From: JADGAU01 sp045047105
GTDB lineage: Bacteria > Pseudomonadota > Gammaproteobacteria > GRL18
Length of the DNA: 47,841 nt
Direction of reading: 5' to 3'
NCBI GenBank assembly: GCA_045047105.1
Contig: JASFYQ010000048.1
Span: forward strand, 1 to 47,841
Below the pieces are notes generated by a model, which saw nothing but the letters and a program-made list of their open reading frames with translations, was not told the DNA's origin and ran no database searches. The position numbers and the translations under genes were made by a program. Positions 43,844 to 47,841 of this stretch are shown in pieces. How positions within the stretch are numbered: the stretch's first letter is position 1; every line of letters starts with the position of its first letter.

Positions 43844-45469
43844 TTAAATATAAATAACCAGTCTTTGACCAGGTTTCAGGTACTTATTTCTGGCATTTTT
43901 ATTCCATTTTTTTAACTTTTTTACGGTTAATTTATATCGTTTGGCAATGGTATAAAGTGAATCACCTTTTCTAACCTTGTAGCGAATAATTCTATTCTTT
44001 TTAGCAATAGTCCTATAGTTTTTTTTCTGTGTAGGTTTTTTATAGGATGGCTCTAACCAGATAGTTAATTTTTGACCTATTGATAGAGTGGCAAGGGGTG
44101 ATATACCATTTATATTGGCCAATTTTTTATAGGATATATTATATTTTCTGGATATGGTCCATAATGAATCACCATGTTTAACACGGTATTTTATACGTTT
44201 TTTGGCATTGATTCTGGCAATTATTTTATCTCTTCGCTTAGTCACTTGCGGGTTGTAATATACAAAGCCTTTACTTGCCATTGGTATGACCAGGTATTTT
44301 CCCGCACGGATGCGAGAATTTTTTAAGCGATTGGCTTTTTTAAGTGCAGCAATAGAAATCGAATACTTTTTAGCAATACGAGACAAACTATCACCCTGTT
44401 GAATTTTATAACTACTCCAACGTACCAGATTATTTTTATCGGTGATATCTAAATTTTTCTTAAATGTGTTAATAGCATCAATGGGTAATAAAAGGTGGTG
44501 TGGGCCATCTGGATCGGTTGCCCACTGATTAAACCCCGGATTATATTTATATAATTCTTCAATCGTAATCCCTGCTAATTCAGCAGCTACAGCCAGATCT
44601 ATATGGTTTTCACAATCAACCAGATCCAGATAGGCTTGGTTTTTAATGGCTAATAATTTTATCTTATTAGTTTTTAACTCTTTGATTACTTGCGCAATGG
44701 CTAATAATTTGGGCACATAAGCCTGTGTTTCCCTAGGTAATTTTAAATCCCAATAGGTGGTTCCTTTACCCAGGCGTTTATTACGCTTAATGGCTTTATT
44801 TACCGTTCCAGCTCCTGAATTATATGCAGCGAGGGCTAATAACCAATCATTATCAAATTGTTTATTGAGTTTTTCCAGGTAGTCTAACGCGGCATTAGTT
44901 GCAGCATAAATATCACGGCGGCCATCGTACCACCAGTTTTGTTTTAGGCCAAAATATTTACCCGTGCCAGGAATAAATTGCCATAATCCCGCTGCACGAC
45001 CACGTGAATAAGCATGCGGCTGATAGGCACTTTCAACAATCGGTAAAAGTGCAAGTTCTGCAGGTAGCTCGCGTTGTTCAATTTGTTTAATAATGAGATA
45101 TAAATAAGGTTGGGCGCGTTCGGATACACGATAGAGATAATCGGTATGATTCAGGTACCACTGTTTTTCTACATTAATCCGACGCTTAATTTTTGTTACT
45201 TGCGGTTGTTCTGGTATCTTGTATAAATGAGGGATTTTATTCCATAAATTATCAAACGCAATGGGTTTAAGTTCTATCTCGTCTGGATCCTGCTTTGCTT
45301 CTATTTCAATCAGTGTTTCATTGAGGGGAGCAATTGTTCGACTCTGTTTTACTTCAATAAATTCAGGGGCTGAAAATTTATTTACAGGCTGCGGATTGGA
45401 AGCTATTTTATCTGTAGATGCACAGGAGCTTAATAAAAAAATGATTAATAACAATAAAATTTGTTGCAT
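43844..45469 (-). CDS. mltD: Membrane-bound lytic murein transglycosylase MltD with three LysM domains
   Basis: Cleaves peptidoglycan. 541 residues from ATG 45469; a start seven codons upstream would overlap gloB. Lipoprotein signal 'QQILLLLIIFLLSSC' (LSSC lipobox). The SLT domain (about 105-260) has catalytic Glu146 in 'LPIVESAYQPHA' and 'GLWQFIPGTGKYFGL', 'LLALAAYNSGAGTV'. Three LysM repeats in the second half: 'YKIQQGDSLSRIAKKYSIS', 'YRVKHGDSLWTISRKYNIS' and 'YKVRKGDSLYTIAKRYKLT', joined by basic linkers. E. coli MltD is shorter with two LysMs. It is four bases after gloB and in its usual neighbourhood. Confidence 0.94.
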   Translation of the reverse strand: MQQILLLLIIFLLSSCASTDKIASNPQPVNKFSAPEFIEVKQSRTIAPLNETLIEIEAKQDPDEIELKPIAFDNLWNKIPHLYKIPEQPQVTKIKRRINVEKQWYLNHTDYLYRVSERAQPYLYLIIKQIEQRELPAELALLPIVESAYQPHAYSRGRAAGLWQFIPGTGKYFGLKQNWWYDGRRDIYAATNAALDYLEKLNKQFDNDWLLALAAYNSGAGTVNKAIKRNKRLGKGTTYWDLKLPRETQAYVPKLLAIAQVIKELKTNKIKLLAIKNQAYLDLVDCENHIDLAVAAELAGITIEELYKYNPGFNQWATDPDGPHHLLLPIDAINTFKKNLDITDKNNLVRWSSYKIQQGDSLSRIAKKYSISIAALKKANRLKNSRIRAGKYLVIPMASKGFVYYNPQVTKRRDKIIARINAKKRIKYRVKHGDSLWTISRKYNISYKKLANINGISPLATLSIGQKLTIWLEPSYKKPTQKKNYRTIAKKNRIIRYKVRKGDSLYTIAKRYKLTVKKLKKWNKNARNKYLKPGQRLVIYI

Positions 45470-45473
45470 ATAT

Positions 45474-46265
45474 TTAATTATCCAAAGCATCTTTCCATTG
45501 ACGTATTATAGTAAACGTATCAATAGGATTAGTAAGTAAATGGCCACAGTATTTTTCAGCTGCGGAAATTATTGAAGGCTGGTTAAAGCGTAAAAAAGGA
45601 TTCGTTTCTTTTTCTAATTTTAGTAGTGATGGTACGGTTGGCTGATTTTTAGAGCGCAATATATCCGTTTCTTTAATGCGTTGAAGTAAGGCCTGGTTTT
45701 CTGGTTCAGCAATTACTGCAAATTTTAAGTTATCCTGAGTATATTCATGGGCACAATAGACTAAAATTTGATCATCAAGCCCCAATAAACTATCCAGTGA
45801 TTGTTGCATTTGTTTAAATGTTCCCTCAAAGACTCTGCCACAGCCTCCTGCAAATAAGGTATCACCAATAAATAAACTTTGCTGGCCAAAATAGGCAATG
45901 TGTCCCTTGGTATGTCCAGGAACATCCATAACACTAAAAGATAAATCCATCTCATCAAAAGTGATAATATCACCCTGTTTGCAATGCATACTTAGCAGAT
46001 TAATTTCTTCGTTAGTTGGACCGTAGACTGGAATATCATAAAACTCCAGCAGTCCCTTCACTCCACCGCAATGATCGGCATGATGGTGGGTAATAAAAAT
46101 GGCTTGGGGAATAAGATGGTGTTCTTTAATTGCTTCAAAAACAGGAGTTTCATCGCCAGGATCAACAATGATAATATGTTTTTCATTGGCTTGGTTATTA
46201 CTATGAATTAACCAAATATAGTTGTCTTCAAATGCAGGGATTCTGCTTACGTTTAGAGCTTTCAT
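45474..46265 (-). CDS. gloB: Hydroxyacylglutathione hydrolase (glyoxalase II)
   Basis: Hydrolyses S-lactoylglutathione from methylglyoxal detoxification. 263 residues; binuclear zinc motif 'THHHADHCGG' (HxHxDH), further ligands in 'DVPGHTKGHIAYF', 'IGDTLFAGGCGRVFEG' and 'CAHEYTQDNLKFA'. Divergent from the yafS-like gene, and with mltD and rnhA forms the classic gammaproteobacterial gloB-mltD/yafS-rnhA block. Confidence 0.95.
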   Translation of the reverse strand: MKALNVSRIPAFEDNYIWLIHSNNQANEKHIIIVDPGDETPVFEAIKEHHLIPQAIFITHHHADHCGGVKGLLEFYDIPVYGPTNEEINLLSMHCKQGDIITFDEMDLSFSVMDVPGHTKGHIAYFGQQSLFIGDTLFAGGCGRVFEGTFKQMQQSLDSLLGLDDQILVYCAHEYTQDNLKFAVIAEPENQALLQRIKETDILRSKNQPTVPSLLKLEKETNPFLRFNQPSIISAAEKYCGHLLTNPIDTFTIIRQWKDALDN

Positions 46266-46388
46266 TTCATCTTTTCATTGATTATACTTAGACTGTCTGT
46301 AGCATGATAATATGGCTAAGTTTTATTTGACTACAGGGTTATTATACCAAACTAAGCTGTTGCTTTACAGGGTTAAATCTGACATAAA

Positions 46389-47225
46389 ATGAATTTAAAT
46401 GATGTTTCCTATATACCTCTTTGCCGCCAAAAATGGATTAAGTTACAAATCTGGTATCAAACTCATTTAGGCCAGCTTATTTATAAAAGTGAGGCCAAAA
46501 TCATTGAGCAGCAATTAGAGTCCTGTTTTGGTTATAGTATTGTACAATTGGGCAAGGTCACTGCGGAGGGTATGATTCAATCAACACGAATAAAAAATAA
46601 ATGTGTTATGCACTGTTTTGCAGACAATGGTGAACAAAATACGGGCTTAGCTATTCGAGGTAATACCGGGGTGGTGAGCCTGTTACAGCGACTAGCCATT
46701 AAAAGTAATAGTGTGGATGTGGTCGTTTTGCATCATTGTTTAGAGTTTGAAGCTTTTCCTCATGAAATATTAAGAGAAGTTGAACGGATACTAGTTGCTG
46801 AAGGTAAGATTATTATTGTTTTTTTTAATCCATACAGTTTAATTGGATTATGGCAATTTTTCCTGCGTTTAAGATTCAAGGTAAGAGGCAAAGATTTAAA
46901 CTTTCCTATTAAAAAAAACTGGATTTCGAGCAATCGTATAGAAGATTGGCTAGCATTATTAGGCTTTGATTCTAAAAAAGTGGGTGCTGTTTTTTTTCGA
47001 CCGCCAATAAGTAACTTAACCGTATTAGAACGATTAAACTTTATGGAAAAAGTAGGGAAAAGATACTGGCCTTTTTTTTCTGGTAGTGTTGTCTATAAAG
47101 CAACCAAGCGTGTTTCAACCCTGACTCCTCTAAGATCTAAGTGGCGTTTGAAAAAAAAAGTAGTCAGGAGACCCGTTGCTGAAATAAAATTGCCCAGAAC
47201 ATCTAAAAAAGAAACACATAATTAA
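46389..47225 (+). CDS. yafS: SAM-dependent methyltransferase-like protein (YafS family)
   Basis: 278 residues. The Rossmann-like core contains 'SIVQLGKVTAEG' (degenerate SAM motif I), 'SNSVDVVVLHHCLEFEAFPHEILREVERILVAEGKIIIVFFNPYSLIGLW' (broken here into the usual acidic, post-II and III motifs) and a basic C-terminal tail. It sits between gloB and rnhA, the E. coli yafS position. The glycine-rich loop is weak, so activity is unproven. No target is known. Confidence 0.82.
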   Translation: MNLNDVSYIPLCRQKWIKLQIWYQTHLGQLIYKSEAKIIEQQLESCFGYSIVQLGKVTAEGMIQSTRIKNKCVMHCFADNGEQNTGLAIRGNTGVVSLLQRLAIKSNSVDVVVLHHCLEFEAFPHEILREVERILVAEGKIIIVFFNPYSLIGLWQFFLRLRFKVRGKDLNFPIKKNWISSNRIEDWLALLGFDSKKVGAVFFRPPISNLTVLERLNFMEKVGKRYWPFFSGSVVYKATKRVSTLTPLRSKWRLKKKVVRRPVAEIKLPRTSKKETHN

Positions 47226-47305
47226 ATTTAGTTAAGCCCAATAATAGCAATAGCTTTTTATATTACTCTTTTATATAACAATAGGATTTTTAGAAAAAAC
47301 TTTTT

Positions 47306-47740
47306 ATGAATAATACCGTATATATTTTTACTGATGGAGCCTGCAGAGGCAACCCTGGCCCAGGTGGCTGGGGGGCAATTTTGCGTTATAAAGATGCTGA
47401 AAAAGAATACTTTGGTGGTGAACAAGAAACTACTAATAATCGCATGGAAATGACTGCGGTAATTGAAGCTCTTGCTACTTTAAAACGAGAGTGTAAGGTG
47501 GATTTAAGTACCGATTCACGTTATGTCATCGATGGCATTACCAAATGGATTATTGGTTGGAAGAAAAAAAACTGGAAAAATTCAAAAAATCAAGCAGTTA
47601 AAAATGAAGACCTATGGAAAGCCATGGATAAACTGGTTCAGCAGCACAATATTACCTGGAATTGGGTGAAAGGGCATTCTGGACATATAGAGAATGAGCG
47701 AGCCGATGCACTGGCTAATAAAGGGATTGATACTTTATAG
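47306..47740 (+). CDS. rnhA: Ribonuclease HI
   Basis: Degrades RNA in RNA-DNA hybrids. 144 residues. The catalytic DEDD set is visible: Asp in 'FTDGACRGNPGPGGWG', Glu in 'NNRMEMTAVIEAL', Asp in 'STDSRYVIDGI' and the final Asp in 'NERADALANKGI', with the basic protrusion 'WIIGWKKKNWKNS'. It is 80 bp after yafS; dnaQ, its usual divergent neighbour, is not within the window. Confidence 0.97.
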   Translation: MNNTVYIFTDGACRGNPGPGGWGAILRYKDAEKEYFGGEQETTNNRMEMTAVIEALATLKRECKVDLSTDSRYVIDGITKWIIGWKKKNWKNSKNQAVKNEDLWKAMDKLVQQHNITWNWVKGHSGHIENERADALANKGIDTL

Positions 47741-47766
47741 TGTTGTAACTACTCAGCGTGTTTAGA

Positions 47767-47841
47767 TTTTGCCTCAGAATCAGGCTTTTTTGACCGAAAA
47801 ATGTGAGCATATACGAATATGTGACCATTTTGAGGGCAAAA
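47767..47841. other. Non-coding end with imperfect inverted repeat
   Basis: TTTTGCCTCAGAATCAGG (from 47767) and the inverse of the last bases (TTTTGCCCTCAAAATGG read on the minus strand from 47841) resemble each other, framing a palindromic centre near GAGCATATACGAATATGTG. A weak hairpin GCCT-AGGC with T6 (47771-47791) could end rnhA. It may be the edge of a repeat element cut by the window boundary. Confidence 0.4.

Noticed and set aside
1..47841. tRNA, rRNA, intact transposase or prophage genes
   Set aside because: I looked for tRNA T-loop signatures, IS transposase motifs and phage structural genes on both strands and found none convincing.

Overview
The window is a gene-dense, AT-rich chromosomal segment of a gammaproteobacterium. 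Supporting signs are carA-carB-greA, rpsF-rpsR-rplI, clpS-clpA, gloB-yafS-rnhA, rdgC, mltD, YcgL, a complete napFDAGHBC operon, and a split B12-dependent ribonucleotide reductase of the Pseudomonas NrdJa/NrdJb kind. The low GC and several eroded genes would suit a marine, sulfur-oxidiser-like or host-associated lineage, but nothing here fixes the genus. No rRNA, tRNA, CRISPR array or intact transposase gene was seen.

Layout. 1-4.8 kb: a two-gene DUF2188 unit (partly off the left edge), three 21-22 bp direct repeats, nrdJb-nrdJa with two NrdR boxes, and rdgC. 4.9-13.7 kb: DEAD-box helicase, a 54-residue membrane micro-ORF, an HDOD/cNMP-type signalling protein, an SPFH-SHOCT plus zinc-ribbon pair, bpt, a diguanylate cyclase and galE. 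13.8-20.5 kb: carAB, greA, and rpsF-rpsR-rplI, in which S6 carries a 59-residue (SSSDR)n tail. 20.6-27.1 kb: napFDAGHBC behind a perfect FNR box and two NarL/NarP-type heptamers. 27.1-34.7 kb: dcd-ycgL, two tandem LPP20-like lipoproteins, queG-mnmA, two decayed genes (rluE, an auxin-efflux-type carrier) and prlC. 34.9-39.2 kb: an AraC regulator broken by a poly-A frameshift, aldehyde dehydrogenase, DUF779, and a secreted CAP/SCP protein. 39.4-47.8 kb: clpS-clpA, zwf, mltD, gloB, yafS-like methyltransferase, rnhA.

How it fits together. The nap operon provides periplasmic nitrate respiration under low oxygen, with electrons from quinol through NapC and NapGH. Two enzymes here depend on cobalamin: class II RNR (oxygen-independent dNTP supply) and QueG. 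That suits a facultative or microaerobic life with access to B12. The most unusual observations are the repeat-expanded ribosomal protein S6, the A9-tract frameshift at the start of the AraC regulator beside the aldehyde dehydrogenase, the attenuator-like hairpin inside the nap operon, the tandem lipoproteins, and the local decay around rluE and the carrier gene. I saw no gene cluster that I can defend as a wholly new system.
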